Positions 8,422 through 17,496 are shown, numbered from the stretch's first letter. The stretch: 64,000 bases of DNA from Streptomyces sp. NRRL S-340 (GCF_000720185.1 NZ_JOIY01000019.1:61797-125796), one strand, 5' to 3'. The notes: generated by a model not told the origin, from the sequence alone. Program-made: numbers and translations.

Positions 8422-10719
8422 TCAGTCTCCCGGCGGCTGCGACTGGGCGCGGCTCACGTCGTAGACGCCCGGGACGTTGCGCATCGCCCGCATGAGGGCG
8501 GGCAGACGCGCGGCGTCGGGGAGCTGCAGGGTGTACGTGTGGTGGACGCGCTGCTGGGCAGGCGGGGCCACCGTGGCCGAGACGATCTCGACGCCTTCGA
8601 GGGCGATGGCCTCGGTCAGATCGGCGAGCAGGTGCGGGCGGCCGAACGATTCGGCGAGCAGGGTCACGCGGCAGGCGGCGGTGTCGCCCCAGCGCACGCC
8701 GATCTCCGCGCGCCCCGCGCTCTTCATCCGCGCGACCGTGGCGCATTCCACGCGGTGCACCGTCACCGCGCCCCCGCGCACGGCGAAGGCGGTGATCCGG
8801 TCGGGCGGCACGGGCGTACAGCAGCCGGCGAGCCGTACGGGGGCGCGGGGCAGGTCGGCGACGACCACGGTGGCCGTGCCGGGGCGCTCCTCCCGTGCGG
8901 ACGGCGCGGCTCCGCCGGCCCCAGCGGCCGACCCGGGCCCACCGGTCGTCTGTCCGGGGCGGTCGGCCCCGCCGGGAGGGAGCGCGCCCGGTCCGTTCAC
9001 CCCGGTGAGCCCGTCGGGGCCCCCTGGGGTGTCCGCCGCTCCCGGGGAGGCGTCCTCGCGGGTCCCGGGGGTGCCGTCCGGGTCGTCGGCCGGGACGGGA
9101 TGCGCCGCGAGCCACCGCTGGATGGCGATGCGGGCGGCGGGGGTGTGGGCGTGCTCCAGCCACTCACGGGAGGGCTCGGAAGCGGGGTCCTGGCCCATCA
9201 GGAGCTGGACGGTGTCGCCGTCCTGGAGGACGGTGCTCAGCCTGGCCAGTCGCCCGTTGACGCGGGCGCCGATGCACGCGTGCGCGTCCTCGCCGTACTG
9301 GGCGTAGGCGGCGTCGATACAGCTGGCGCCAGCGGGGAGGCCGAGTGTGCCGCCGTCGGGGCGGAAGACGGTGATCTCGCGGTCCTGGGCCAGGTCCTCG
9401 CGGAGCGTGGACCAGAAGGTGTCCGGGTCGGGGGCCGCCTGCTGCCAGTCGAGCAGCCGGGAGAGCCAGCCGGGGCGCGTCGGGTCGACGCGCTCGCCGT
9501 CGCCCGTCGGCTGGTCCTCCGCGGGCGGCGCGTACGGGTTGCCGAGCGCGACGACCCCGGCCTCGGCGGTCTTGTGCATCTGGTGCGTGCGGATGAGGAC
9601 TTCGACGACCTGGCCGTCCGTGGCCGCCCGCTCGGTTCCGTCCGGGCGGGACGGCGGGAGGGCGACGGCGGTGTGCAGCGACTGGTACAGGTTGAACTTG
9701 GGTACGGCGATGAAGTCCTTGAACTCGGCGACGACCGGTGTCATACAGGTGTGCAGTTCGCCGAGGACGGCGTAGCAGTCGGCGTCCTCGTTCACCAGGA
9801 CGAGCAGCCGGCCGAAGTCACAGCCGCGCAGCCGGCCGCGTTTGCGGGCCACGCGGTGCAGGGAGACGAAGTGCCGTGGCCGGACCAGGACTTCCGCGGT
9901 GATGCCGGCCTCGCGCAGCACGCCCCGGACCTGCTCGGCCACCTCGGTGAGCGGGTCGTGCGGACGGCTCGCGTTCTCCGCGATCAGTTCGCGGGTGTGC
10001 GCGTACTCCTCGGGGTGGAGGATGGCGAAGACCAGGTCCTCGAGTTCCGTCTTGAGCGCCTGCACACCGAGCCGTTCGGCGAGCGGGATGAGCACGTCCC
10101 TGGTCACCTTGGCGATGCGGGCCTGTTTCTCGGGACGCATGACGCCGAGGGTGCGCATGTTGTGCAGCCGGTCGGCGAGTTTGATCGACATCACGCGGAC
10201 GTCGTTGCCGGTGGCGACGAGCATCTTGCGGAAGGTCTCGGGTTCGGCCGCGGCGCCGTAGTCGACCTTCTCCAGTTTGGTGACGCCGTCGACGAGGTAG
10301 CGGACCTCCGCGCCGAACTGGTCGCCGACCTGGTCGAGCGTCACGTCGGTGTCCTCGACCGTGTCGTGCAGCAGGGAGGCCGTCAACGTGGTCGTCTCGG
10401 CGCCGAGTTCGGCGAGGATGAGGGTGACGGCGAGCGGGTGCGTGATGTAGGGCTCGCCGCTCTTGCGCATCTGGCCGCGGTGCGAGGACTCGGCCAGCAG
10501 GTAGGCGTGGCGCAGGGGTTCGAGGTCGGCGTCGGGGAAGTGGGCGCGGTGTGCCTCGGCGACGTGCCCGATGGCGTCCGGGAGGCGGTCGCGGGCGGTG
10601 GGGCCGAGCAGGGCGGCCCGGCCCAGTCGGCGCAGGTCGATCCGCGGGCGGGCCCGCCTCCGGGGCGCCGACGGCGCCACCGGGCCCGGGGCCGCAGGGT
10701 TTGTGGCATCCGCACTCAT
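8422..10719 (-). CDS. rshA: RelA/SpoT homologue RshA
   Basis: A 765-residue Rel-like protein of alarmone (p)ppGpp metabolism. The HD hydrolase domain is intact (HRGQMRKSGEPYITHP, LLHDTVEDTD at about residue 116, LADRLHNMRTL). The synthetase region (about 255-400) keeps CYAVLGELH and FKDFIAVPKFNLYQSLHT but departs from consensus elsewhere: DFGRLLVLV replaces the DLxxIR motif, EVLIRT replaces E(L/I)QIRT, and AEAGVVALGNPY replaces AE.GIAAHWxY. A TGS domain, a Pro/Gly-rich disordered linker (about 530-600) and a C-terminal ACT domain follow. The ATG at 10719 is preferred to the in-frame GTG 6 nt earlier because GGAGG sits 5 nt upstream of the GTG-ATG pair in the correct register. The architecture matches the second Rel homologue of S. 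coelicolor. Confidence 0.92.
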   Translation of the reverse strand: MSADATNPAAPGPVAPSAPRRRARPRIDLRRLGRAALLGPTARDRLPDAIGHVAEAHRAHFPDADLEPLRHAYLLAESSHRGQMRKSGEPYITHPLAVTLILAELGAETTTLTASLLHDTVEDTDVTLDQVGDQFGAEVRYLVDGVTKLEKVDYGAAAEPETFRKMLVATGNDVRVMSIKLADRLHNMRTLGVMRPEKQARIAKVTRDVLIPLAERLGVQALKTELEDLVFAILHPEEYAHTRELIAENASRPHDPLTEVAEQVRGVLREAGITAEVLVRPRHFVSLHRVARKRGRLRGCDFGRLLVLVNEDADCYAVLGELHTCMTPVVAEFKDFIAVPKFNLYQSLHTAVALPPSRPDGTERAATDGQVVEVLIRTHQMHKTAEAGVVALGNPYAPPAEDQPTGDGERVDPTRPGWLSRLLDWQQAAPDPDTFWSTLREDLAQDREITVFRPDGGTLGLPAGASCIDAAYAQYGEDAHACIGARVNGRLARLSTVLQDGDTVQLLMGQDPASEPSREWLEHAHTPAARIAIQRWLAAHPVPADDPDGTPGTREDASPGAADTPGGPDGLTGVNGPGALPPGGADRPGQTTGGPGSAAGAGGAAPSAREERPGTATVVVADLPRAPVRLAGCCTPVPPDRITAFAVRGGAVTVHRVECATVARMKSAGRAEIGVRWGDTAACRVTLLAESFGRPHLLADLTEAIALEGVEIVSATVAPPAQQRVHHTYTLQLPDAARLPALMRAMRNVPGVYDVSRAQSQPPGD

Positions 10720-11020
10720 GGGCACCTCCGGCTGCGTGGACCGGCGGACGGGATGCCCCAGGGCGTACGCGGCTCAGGGGTTGGCGTCGGACCCCCCGTC
10801 CGGGCCGGTGCTTGATGCTATCGAGCCCAGCACCCTCAGCCGACCGCCTCTCGGAGAGCGTGAAACGGATCACCCATTCGAGCGACGGCCCGAGAGGTTT
10901 ACGGTTTTCGGTCAGGTGACAAGCGGGCACCCGTGGATTTCCCCCGAGGCCCGCCCCCGCCGCCTGGGTCCTGCCCGGCGAGGCGGGCTCCGGCCCTGCG
11001 ATGTCCGGCCGGGTCCCGGT
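10720..11020. other. Spacer rshA / dapF
   Basis: About 300 bp containing the rshA promoter region. On the minus strand TAGCAT (near 10815-10822) could be a -10 box, but no good -35 accompanies it. No open frame has Streptomyces-like codon use. No strong hairpin is obvious for dapF termination. Confidence 0.4.
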
Positions 11021-11890
11021 TCAGCCGACCGCTGTTTCCAGCCATTCCGTGTCGATCTCGCCCTCGGCCACGATCACGGCGGGGCCGGTCATCTCGATCT
11101 CGCCGTCCGGCCGCTCGGTGATGACCAGGGTGCCGCCGGGCACGTCGACCCGGTACGTCACCGGCGTGCCCGCGGCGGCGGGGTCGGCGCCGTCGCGGCG
11201 GGCGGCGGCCACGGCGACGGCACACGCGCCGGTGCCGCAGGAGCGGGTCTCGCCGGAACCGCGCTCGTGCACGCGCATCGCGACGTGGCGGGGGCCGCGG
11301 TCGACGACGAACTCGACGTTGACCCCGTCCGGGTAGGCGGCGGCCGGGCGGAACGGCGGCGGGGAGAGCAGGTCGCCGGCGTCCGCGAGGTCGTCGACGA
11401 AGGCGACCGCGTGCGGATTGCCCATGTTGACGTTGCGCGCGGTCCACTCTCGCTCGCCGACGCTCACGGTGACGTCGCCCTCGGGGAGCCGGGCCCTGCC
11501 CATGCCCACCGTGATGTCACCGTCCTTGGCGATGTGCACCGTCTTCACGCCCCCGCGGGTGGCGAGGGCGAGGTCGCCCTCCGTCGCGTGCCCGGCGTAC
11601 TGCAGGTAGCGCGCGAACACGCGTACGCCGTTGCCGCACATCTCCGCGACGGAACCGTCGCCGTTGCGGTAGTCCATGAACCACTCCGCCTCGGCCGCCA
11701 TCTCCCGGGCCTCCGGGTGCGCGGCGGCGCGCACGACGTGCAGCACGCCGTCGCCGCCGATGCCCGCGCGGCGGTCGCAGAGGGCGGCGACGGCGGCCGG
11801 GGACAGCTCCACGGCGTTCTCCGGGTCGGGGATGATCACGAAGTCGTTCTCCGTGCCGTGTCCCTTGAGAAAGGCGATGCGGGTGCTCAT
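11021..11890 (-). CDS. dapF: Diaminopimelate epimerase
   Basis: A 289-residue cytoplasmic, cofactor-independent racemase that converts LL- to meso-diaminopimelate for lysine. Streptomyces peptidoglycan uses the LL form, so the product mainly feeds lysine. Both catalytic Cys motifs are present: MCGNGVRVFARY and SCGTGACA, as are the substrate-binding segments GHGTENDF, RNGDGS and GNPHAVAF. Length is normal. The ATG at 11890 has TACGAT 6 nt upstream and only a GAGG abutting the start codon, so the mRNA may be leaderless. The preceding miaA and 12069 genes are on the same strand. Confidence 0.95.
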   Translation of the reverse strand: MSTRIAFLKGHGTENDFVIIPDPENAVELSPAAVAALCDRRAGIGGDGVLHVVRAAAHPEAREMAAEAEWFMDYRNGDGSVAEMCGNGVRVFARYLQYAGHATEGDLALATRGGVKTVHIAKDGDITVGMGRARLPEGDVTVSVGEREWTARNVNMGNPHAVAFVDDLADAGDLLSPPPFRPAAAYPDGVNVEFVVDRGPRHVAMRVHERGSGETRSCGTGACAVAVAAARRDGADPAAAGTPVTYRVDVPGGTLVITERPDGEIEMTGPAVIVAEGEIDTEWLETAVG

Positions 11891-11896
11891 GCCTCG

Positions 11897-11902
11897 ATCG
11901 TA
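11897..11902 (-). promoter_or_regulatory. Candidate -10 box giving leaderless dapF mRNA
   Basis: TACGAT on the minus strand lies 6 nt before the dapF ATG, so transcription would begin at or next to the start codon. No convincing -35 was recognised. Confidence 0.35.
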
Positions 11903-12068
11903 CGGGGTGGGTACGACGATCCCGCGATCACGGCCGCCGGCCCGGCCTTCTCACCGGCGGGGGACACGGAGACCGGCGCGGAAGGCCCTGGACCGGTCGG
12001 GGAGGCCCCTGGCGGAGCGGCGGCGGCTGACGGGGAGGCGCGGCGGGGCGCGGCGGGGCGGAGAGTGC

Positions 12069-12620
12069 TCAGCGCAGGCCCGCGACGCGCCACACCGCCA
12101 GGGTGACGACCACGGCGACCAGCAGGACGTACACGCCGATCATGCCCCAGGCGGGCCGCCGGCCGGTGTCGCGCGGCGACAGCCCCGGCCAGGTGTACCC
12201 GACGCGGCGGGCGGCCATCGTGCCCCAGCCTGCCGCGCAGAGGCAGATCAGCAGCCCCAGCATGGCGATCATCGCGCCGCTGTCGCCGTCGAAGGCCAGC
12301 GGGAAGGCGAACATCAGCGAGCCGACGGCCGCCAGGCCCACGATGGGCGCGAGCTGCCAGATGCGCAGCCGCCGCTGCGGACGCAGCTCGACCTCGACCT
12401 CGGGTCCGGCGAACATCTCCTCGGGCTCCGGACCGTCGTCCGTGACACCGCCCTGCGTCTCGTCCGGGCCGTCGGGGCTCAGCGAGTCCTCGTCCTGGTC
12501 GTCACCGGCGCGTTCCACGGTGATGCGCTCGGTGCCTCGCGCGGTGACGCGCTCGGTGTCCGCAGCGGTGATGCGCTCCGTGCTCTGTGCGGTGTCGCGA
12601 GGGCCGGCCTCCATCGCCAC
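12069..12620 (-). CDS. Small membrane protein, function unknown
   Basis: A protein of about 183 residues with an acidic, Thr/Glu-rich N-terminal half (about residues 1-85) followed by hydrophobic segments: LAPIVGLAAVGSLMFAFPLAF, AMIAMLGLLICLCAAGW, and a C-terminal MIGVYVLLVAVVVTLAVW after a basic loop. This predicts three membrane helices with a cytoplasmic acidic tail. Either GTG 12620 or ATG 12614 could start it; GGGAGGG at 12624-12630 serves both. It lies between dapF and miaA in the same orientation, a conserved position in Streptomyces. I do not recognise a functional family. Confidence 0.7.
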   Translation of the reverse strand: MAMEAGPRDTAQSTERITAADTERVTARGTERITVERAGDDQDEDSLSPDGPDETQGGVTDDGPEPEEMFAGPEVEVELRPQRRLRIWQLAPIVGLAAVGSLMFAFPLAFDGDSGAMIAMLGLLICLCAAGWGTMAARRVGYTWPGLSPRDTGRRPAWGMIGVYVLLVAVVVTLAVWRVAGLR

Positions 12621-12720
12621 GCGCCCTCCCAACCAGGACTCATCTGTCGATCGAAGTCTGATGATGGCACGGCGCCGGAGGCCTGGATGACGGCCTGGGC
12701 TTCCCGATGCCATCACGTGA

Positions 12721-13659
12721 TCAGGCTGTAACCGGTCGTTCCACCAACGCCATGGCCAGGTGCGGAAGTTCCCGGAGATCGGTGGCTGCCCCGCTCAGCC
12801 AGTGCACGCGCGGGTCGCGCCGGAACCAGGAGTCCTGGCGGCGCGCGAAGCGTTTGGTGGCACGCACGGTCTCCGCGCGCGCCTCCTCCAGCGTGCACTC
12901 CCCCGCGAGTGCCGCGAGGACCTGCTGGTACCCGAGTGCGCGGGAGGCCGTGCGCCCCGCGCGCAGGCCCCGCGCCTCCAGCGCGCGGACCTCCTCCACG
13001 AGCCCGGCGTCCCACATGCGGTCGACCCGGCGCGTGATGCGCTCGTCCAGCTCGGGACGCGCCACGTCCACACCGATCTGCACGGTGTCGTAGACCGAGT
13101 CGTGACCCGGGAGGTTGGCCGTGAAGGGCCGGCCGGTGATCTCGATGACCTCCAGAGCGCGCACGATACGGCGTCCGTTGCTGGGCAGGATCGCGCGTGC
13201 GGCCTCCGGGTCGGCGGCGGCGAGCCGCGCGTGCAGGGCGCCCGAGCCGCGCAGCGTCAGCTCCTCCTCCAGCCGGGCCCGCACCTCGGGGTCGGTACCG
13301 GGGAACTGCAGGTTGTCGACGGCCCCGCGGACGTACAGCCCGGAGCCGCCGACCAGGATCGGCCAGCGCCCCTCGGCGAGCAGGGCGTCGATGTGTTGCC
13401 GGGCGAGCCGCTGGTACTCGGCGACGGAGGCCGTGACGCTCACGTCCCAGACGTCCAGGAGGTGGTGCGGTACGCCGCCGCGCTCCTCGGGCGTCAGCTT
13501 GGCGGTGCCGATGTCCATCCCTCGGTAGAGCTGCATGGAGTCGGCGTTGACGACCTCGCCGCCCAGGCGCTGGGCCAGGAACACGCCGAGATCGGACTTT
13601 CCGGCCGCGGTGGGGCCGACGACGGCGATGACGCGGGGGGCGGGGGGTGCGCTGCTCAC
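12721..13659 (-). CDS. miaA: tRNA dimethylallyltransferase
   Basis: A 312-residue enzyme that adds the dimethylallyl group to N6 of A37 in tRNAs reading UNN codons. MiaB, encoded 2.3 kb away, then methylthiolates that base. Visible motifs are the P-loop GPTAAGKS (residues about 14-21), NADSMQLYRGMDIGTAK, HHLLDVWD, LVGGSGLY and the C-terminal ALGYQQVL. The GTG at 13659 is chosen because it places the P-loop at the usual distance from the N-terminus; the ribosome site is weak. Longer upstream starts would add about 40 residues of unrelated composition. Confidence 0.93.
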   Translation of the reverse strand: MSSAPPAPRVIAVVGPTAAGKSDLGVFLAQRLGGEVVNADSMQLYRGMDIGTAKLTPEERGGVPHHLLDVWDVSVTASVAEYQRLARQHIDALLAEGRWPILVGGSGLYVRGAVDNLQFPGTDPEVRARLEEELTLRGSGALHARLAAADPEAARAILPSNGRRIVRALEVIEITGRPFTANLPGHDSVYDTVQIGVDVARPELDERITRRVDRMWDAGLVEEVRALEARGLRAGRTASRALGYQQVLAALAGECTLEEARAETVRATKRFARRQDSWFRRDPRVHWLSGAATDLRELPHLAMALVERPVTA

Positions 13660-13842
13660 CGCACCAGTCTCGCAAACCTTCGGCGGGCTCCTCGAACGAG
13701 TTACGTGACGGCACGCGAACAGGGTCGTTGCCCGTTGCGAGGTTCCCGCGGCCGGATACCGGCGGGCGGTGGTTCGGGCGTCACGCACAGACGCACCGGG
13801 CTACGCGGGATGCCGCCCGCACGAGTAACGTATGGAGTTGAT

Positions 13843-14148
13843 ATGGGCGTTTTTGCAAGGATTTTCCGGAGGTCGAAGGCGACTGAGGAGGTGCCGGGCG
13901 CCGGGGAGCCGGCCGGCCCGGCGGCGAGCGGCGCGGCGGCGGCCGGGTCCGAGGCGGTCGGCGGTGCCGCGGCCGAGGGCGCCGCGGACGGTGCGGCGGA
14001 CGCGGTGAAGGCCGCGCGGACGCCCAACAGCGGCGACGACACGGCGGGCGCGCAGGAGGACAGCGCCGCCGAGGGCGTGGAGATCCCCAAGCAGCAGTCC
14101 GCCGACGAGGCGGCAGGGCACGGAGCCGGAGAGGGCGCCCGCAGGTAG
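13843..14148 (+). CDS. Small Ala/Gly-rich acidic protein, unknown
   Basis: A 101-residue protein beginning MGVFARIFRRSKATEE, a short amphipathic basic segment followed by a low-complexity Ala/Gly/Glu tail. GGAG lies 6 nt before the ATG at 13843, and the first codons are unusually AT-rich (GTTTTTGCAAGG), consistent with a real translation start. It is 24 nt upstream of the antitoxin-like gene on the same strand, so the two may be co-transcribed. No domain recognised; the tail is probably disordered. Confidence 0.6.
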   Translation: MGVFARIFRRSKATEEVPGAGEPAGPAASGAAAAGSEAVGGAAAEGAADGAADAVKAARTPNSGDDTAGAQEDSAAEGVEIPKQQSADEAAGHGAGEGARR

Positions 14149-14172
14149 CTCTCCCGCCAGGGAAGGTGAACC

Positions 14173-14592
14173 ATGGGTCTGCTGGACAACATGAAGGCCA
14201 GGCTGGGCCCGGCCAGGGACAAGGTGTCGGACCTCGCACAGCGCCACGGGGGCTCGATCGAGCACGGGCTCGACAAGGCCGCGAGGATGGTCGACGAGAA
14301 GACCAAGGGCAAGTACAGCGACAAGATCCACGCGGGCACGGGCAAGGCCAAGGAGGCCGTGGACCGGCTCGCGCACCGGGACGGGGCGGCCCCGGGCGGG
14401 ACCGCCGGCGCACCTGCGGAGACTGCGCGGGGTGCGGCGCCGGGTGGCTCCGGTACGAGTGAGCCCGCCACGGGCGGTCCGGGCACGGGTGGCCCGGCCA
14501 CCGGCGGTCCGGGCACGGTCCCGGGCGGCGACGCCGGGCGTACGGCTCCGCCCCCGCAGGAACCTCCGCAGGGGCCGCCGCCCGTGTCATGA
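14173..14592 (+). CDS. MT0933/Rv0909-type antitoxin-like protein
   Basis: A 139-residue protein. Residues 1-70 (MGLLDNMKARLGPARDKV...HGGSIEHGLDKAARMVDEKT...GKYSDKI) match the MT0933-like antitoxin family common in actinobacteria. Residues 75-139 form a Pro/Gly/Thr-rich, probably disordered tail of GTGG/GP repeats. AGGGAAGGTGA just before the ATG gives a good ribosome site. No recognisable toxin gene adjoins it; the upstream 101-residue protein is not a known toxin. In Streptomyces such proteins are often solitary, so a toxin-antitoxin role should not be assumed. Its stop codon lies inside the first unit of a 20-bp tandem repeat. Confidence 0.75.
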   Translation: MGLLDNMKARLGPARDKVSDLAQRHGGSIEHGLDKAARMVDEKTKGKYSDKIHAGTGKAKEAVDRLAHRDGAAPGGTAGAPAETARGAAPGGSGTSEPATGGPGTGGPATGGPGTVPGGDAGRTAPPPQEPPQGPPPVS

Positions 14593-14660
14593 GCGGCGCG
14601 GCCGTGCCATGAGCGGGGCACCCGTGTCATGAGCGGGACCTCCGGGGCATGAGCGGCGGA
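14581..14660. repeat. Four tandem 20-bp repeats
   Basis: Four consecutive 20-bp units starting at 14581, 14601, 14621 and 14641, each close to YCCGTGYCATGAGCGGSNCN. The first unit contains the stop codon of the antitoxin-like gene, and each carries a CATGAGCGG core. The array runs directly into the 23-bp inverted repeat. Confidence 0.85.
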
Positions 14661-14715
14661 GGCCGGCGGACGGCCGGGAGCAGGACCTGGTGTCCCGGCC
14701 GTCCGCCGGCCTCCG
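14657..14715. terminator. 23-bp perfect inverted repeat, bidirectional terminator
   Basis: Left arm 14657-14679 and right arm 14693-14715 are perfect complements over 23 bp, with a 13-nt loop. It sits between the convergent antitoxin-like gene (+) and the dioxygenase-like gene (-). It is the strongest hairpin in the window. Confidence 0.85.
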
Positions 14716-14800
14716 TCCGTCGGTCTCCACCGGTCGTCCACCGTCCGCCGGCGACCCGGCGCGCGCCCTGAGCACCCCGCCGCTCGGGGCCCTCTCGGCG

Positions 14801-15514
14801 TCAGGACCAGGCGGCCACCAGGTAGCCCACGCCGTACGGCGCCTCGTCGTAGAGGAGCGCCCCAGAGAGGTGCGCGCCCTCGGCCGCGCCCGCGAGCACC
14901 TGCCACGGGGCCCGGCCCGACACCTTGAGTTCGTACGCCAGTTCCGCGTCGAGCGCGGTGAGGGCCGCCACGTCCGCGGCGCCGAGTGCCCGGGCGGCCT
15001 CGGTGTCGAAGGGCTCGGCCCGCTCGTCGAGGTATCCCGGCGCCTTCAGCGACCGGCAGGCGCTGCCGTCGCCCATCACCAGCATCGCCACCCGTTCCGG
15101 CCGTGCGGCGATGTCCCGGCCCGCCGCCACGCACCGGTCCGCCGCCAGGGGCTCACCGACGCCCAGCCCCTCGACGGGGGCGGCCGACCAGCCGGTCCGT
15201 TCGAGCAGCCACGCCGCGACGGCGAGCGAGGGCGGCAGCTCGCGCTCGGGCGCGCTGCCCGTGGCCGGGCCCAGCCGCACGTCCAGGTCCACGCCGAAGC
15301 CGCGGAACGACCCCCGGGCTCCCTGCGGGTGCGGGCCGCGCCCGGACTGCTCGGCGGGGCCGACGACCAGGAGCCGGTCCGGCCGGGCGGCGGCGAGCAC
15401 TCCCAGGGCGTCCGTGCACGCGGCGCGCGCGGCGTCCAGCTCGGGCGCGGCGCCCTGGGCGACCGCGGGCACGAGAAGGGGCGGGCAGGGACAGACTGCG
15501 GCGGCGACAAGCAT
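14801..15514 (-). CDS. Class III extradiol dioxygenase-like protein
   Basis: A 237-residue protein starting MLVAAAVCPCPPLLVPAVA, with LLVVGPAEQS and LVMGDGSACRS later on. This is the fold signature of the class III extradiol ring-cleavage dioxygenase (LigB) superfamily. The canonical N-terminal metal-binding His pair is not evident (the position reads CPCPPLL), so ring-cleavage activity is doubtful. ATG 15514 gives the conserved hydrophobic N-terminus; upstream codons belong to spacer-like sequence. It lies between miaB and the convergent antitoxin gene. The cellular role is unknown. Confidence 0.7.
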   Translation of the reverse strand: MLVAAAVCPCPPLLVPAVAQGAAPELDAARAACTDALGVLAAARPDRLLVVGPAEQSGRGPHPQGARGSFRGFGVDLDVRLGPATGSAPERELPPSLAVAAWLLERTGWSAAPVEGLGVGEPLAADRCVAAGRDIAARPERVAMLVMGDGSACRSLKAPGYLDERAEPFDTEAARALGAADVAALTALDAELAYELKVSGRAPWQVLAGAAEGAHLSGALLYDEAPYGVGYLVAAWS

Positions 15515-15968
15515 GATCGGCAGACTAGCCCGGAACGCCGGACGACGACGGGCCTCCCCCGCCGACCGGGCCGCCTCGCCCCCACGGCCCACCACTGGCT
15601 CGCCTCCGGGCCACGACCGGCCCGGGTCGGCCCCGCAACGGACTCGGATCCGGTCCACCGTTCACAGCCGACTCCGGACAACTCACGCCCGGCCACCGGC
15701 CCGCGTCCGGCCCACGGACAACTCACGCCCGGCCACCGGCTCACATCCGGCCCGTGACCACCTCGCGGCCGACCCACGAAGGACCGGCTCCCCGCTCACG
15801 GCCGCCCCGTGCCCATGGCCGGCCGCCCCGCACCCGCCTCCGGTCGGCCGCCCCCGCGCCGGCCGCCGGCGGAGCGGCGCCGGAAGCGGCCACGCGAGCG
15901 CCGTCCGCGAGCGCTGTCGGAGCCGTCCGCGACCGCAGCACGCTCCCGGTGGGCGGCACGAAGGCGGG
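15515..15968. other. 454-bp spacer with a duplicated 40-bp unit
   Basis: No convincing gene. The C-rich sequence contains two tandem units of 40 bp: a perfect 25-bp repeat at 15676-15700 and 15716-15740, followed each time by a related 15-bp tail. A 72-codon minus-strand frame just after the miaB stop (to 15959) was considered but has no support. Confidence 0.55.
15676..15740. repeat. Direct repeat, 25 bp perfect, 40-bp period
   Basis: GGACAACTCACGCCCGGCCA plus CCGGC occurs at 15676-15700 and again at 15716-15740; the intervening tail is imperfectly repeated after copy 2. Two tandem copies in a non-coding gap downstream of miaB. Confidence 0.8.
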
Positions 15969-17489
15969 TCAGTCGCAGCCGCAGCCGCTGTTCGCCGCGA
16001 CCGGCAGCGGCTCCGGGACGCCGATCTTCGGCAGGCCCAGCATGACGCCGGCGGGCTTGGCCGCCTCGGCCGCGGTGCGCTTCTCCCAGGCGTCGCCCGC
16101 GCGGGTACGGCGCACCTCCAGCACCGGGCCCTCGGCGAGGAGGTGGTGCGGGGCGGCGTAGGTGACCTCGACGGTGACCACGTCGCCGGGGCGGACGTCC
16201 TGGTCGGGCTTGGTGAAGTGGACCAGGCGGTTGTCGGGGGCGCGGCCGGAGAGGCGGTGGGTGGCGCCGTCCTTGCGGCCCTCACCCTCGGCGACCATCA
16301 GCTCCAGCGTGCGGCCGACCTGCTTCTTGTTCTCGTCCCAGGAGATCTCCTCCTGGAGGGCGACGAGCCGCTCGTAGCGCGCCTGGACGACCTCCTTGGG
16401 GATCTGGTCGTCCATCTCGGCGGCCGGGGTGCCGGGCCGCTTGGAGTACTGGAAGGTGAACGCCTGCGCGAACCGCGCCTCGCGCACCACGTGCAGCGTC
16501 TGCTCGAAGTCCTCCTCGGTCTCGCCGGGGAAGCCCACGATGATGTCGGTGGTGATCGCGGCGTGCGGGATGGCGGCGCGCACCTTCTCGATGATCCCGA
16601 GGTAGCGCTCCTGGCGGTAGGAGCGGCGCATCGCCTTCAGGACCGTGTCGGAGCCGGACTGCAGGGGCATGTGCAGCTGCGGCATCACGTTCGGCGTCTC
16701 GGCCATGGCGGCGATCACGTCGTCGGTGAAGTCCCGCGGGTGCGGGGAGGTGAAGCGGACGCGCTCCAGGCCGTCGATCGTCCCGCAGGCGCGCAGCAGC
16801 TTGCTGAACGCCTCCCGGTCGCCGATGTCGGAGCCGTAGGCGTTGACGTTCTGGCCGAGCAGCGTGATCTCGGAGACACCCTCGCCGACCAGGGCCTCGA
16901 CCTCGGCGAGGATGTCGCCCGGACGGCGGTCCTTCTCCTTGCCGCGCAGCGCCGGGACGATGCAGAAGGTGCACGTGTTGTTGCAGCCGACCGAGATGGA
17001 CACCCAGGCCGCGTACGCGCTCTCGCGCCGCGTCGGCAGCGTGGAGGGGAACGCCTCCAGCGACTCGGCGATCTCGACCTGCGCCTCCTCCTGGACGCGG
17101 GCGCGCTCCAGCAGGACGGGCAGCTTGCCGATGTTGTGCGTGCCGAAGACGACGTCGACCCAGGGCGCCTTCTTGACGATGGTGTCGCGGTCCTTCTGGG
17201 CCAGGCAGCCGCCGACCGCGATCTGCATCCCGGGCCGCTTCGCCTTCTTCGGGGCGAGGTGGCCGAGGTTGCCGTAGAGCCGGTTGTCGGCGTTCTCCCG
17301 GACGGCGCAGGTGTTGAAGACGACGACGTCCGCGTCACCGTCGGAACCCTCCGGGGCCCGTACGTAACCCGCGTCCTCGAGCAGCCCGGCCAGCCGCTCG
17401 GAGTCGTGGACGTTCATCTGGCACCCGTAGGTGCGGATCTCGTAGCTGCGCGTGACGCCCACTTCTCGGCTCCGGTCGATGCTGCTCAT
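15969..17489 (-). CDS. miaB: tRNA-2-methylthio-N6-dimethylallyladenosine synthase
   Basis: A 506-residue radical-SAM methylthiotransferase that converts i6A37 to ms2i6A37, downstream of MiaA action. The UPF0004 domain carries the three [4Fe-4S] Cys (YGCQMN, NTCAVRE, GGCLAQ). The radical-SAM core has [11 protein letters not shown], and a TRAM domain lies near the C-terminus. The tail ends with the extra Cys pair SGCGCD. The ATG at 17489 is chosen because TACCCT lies exactly 7 nt upstream, which would give a leaderless mRNA; a second ATG 6 nt earlier has no ribosome site. Length agrees with actinobacterial MiaB. Confidence 0.94.
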   Translation of the reverse strand: MSSIDRSREVGVTRSYEIRTYGCQMNVHDSERLAGLLEDAGYVRAPEGSDGDADVVVFNTCAVRENADNRLYGNLGHLAPKKAKRPGMQIAVGGCLAQKDRDTIVKKAPWVDVVFGTHNIGKLPVLLERARVQEEAQVEIAESLEAFPSTLPTRRESAYAAWVSISVGCNNTCTFCIVPALRGKEKDRRPGDILAEVEALVGEGVSEITLLGQNVNAYGSDIGDREAFSKLLRACGTIDGLERVRFTSPHPRDFTDDVIAAMAETPNVMPQLHMPLQSGSDTVLKAMRRSYRQERYLGIIEKVRAAIPHAAITTDIIVGFPGETEEDFEQTLHVVREARFAQAFTFQYSKRPGTPAAEMDDQIPKEVVQARYERLVALQEEISWDENKKQVGRTLELMVAEGEGRKDGATHRLSGRAPDNRLVHFTKPDQDVRPGDVVTVEVTYAAPHHLLAEGPVLEVRRTRAGDAWEKRTAAEAAKPAGVMLGLPKIGVPEPLPVAANSGCGCD

Positions 17490-17496
17490 GCCCATA

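Noticed and set aside
15741..15959. 72-codon frame following the miaB stop
   Set aside because: No ribosome site or domain, and it ends inside the 40-bp repeat region.
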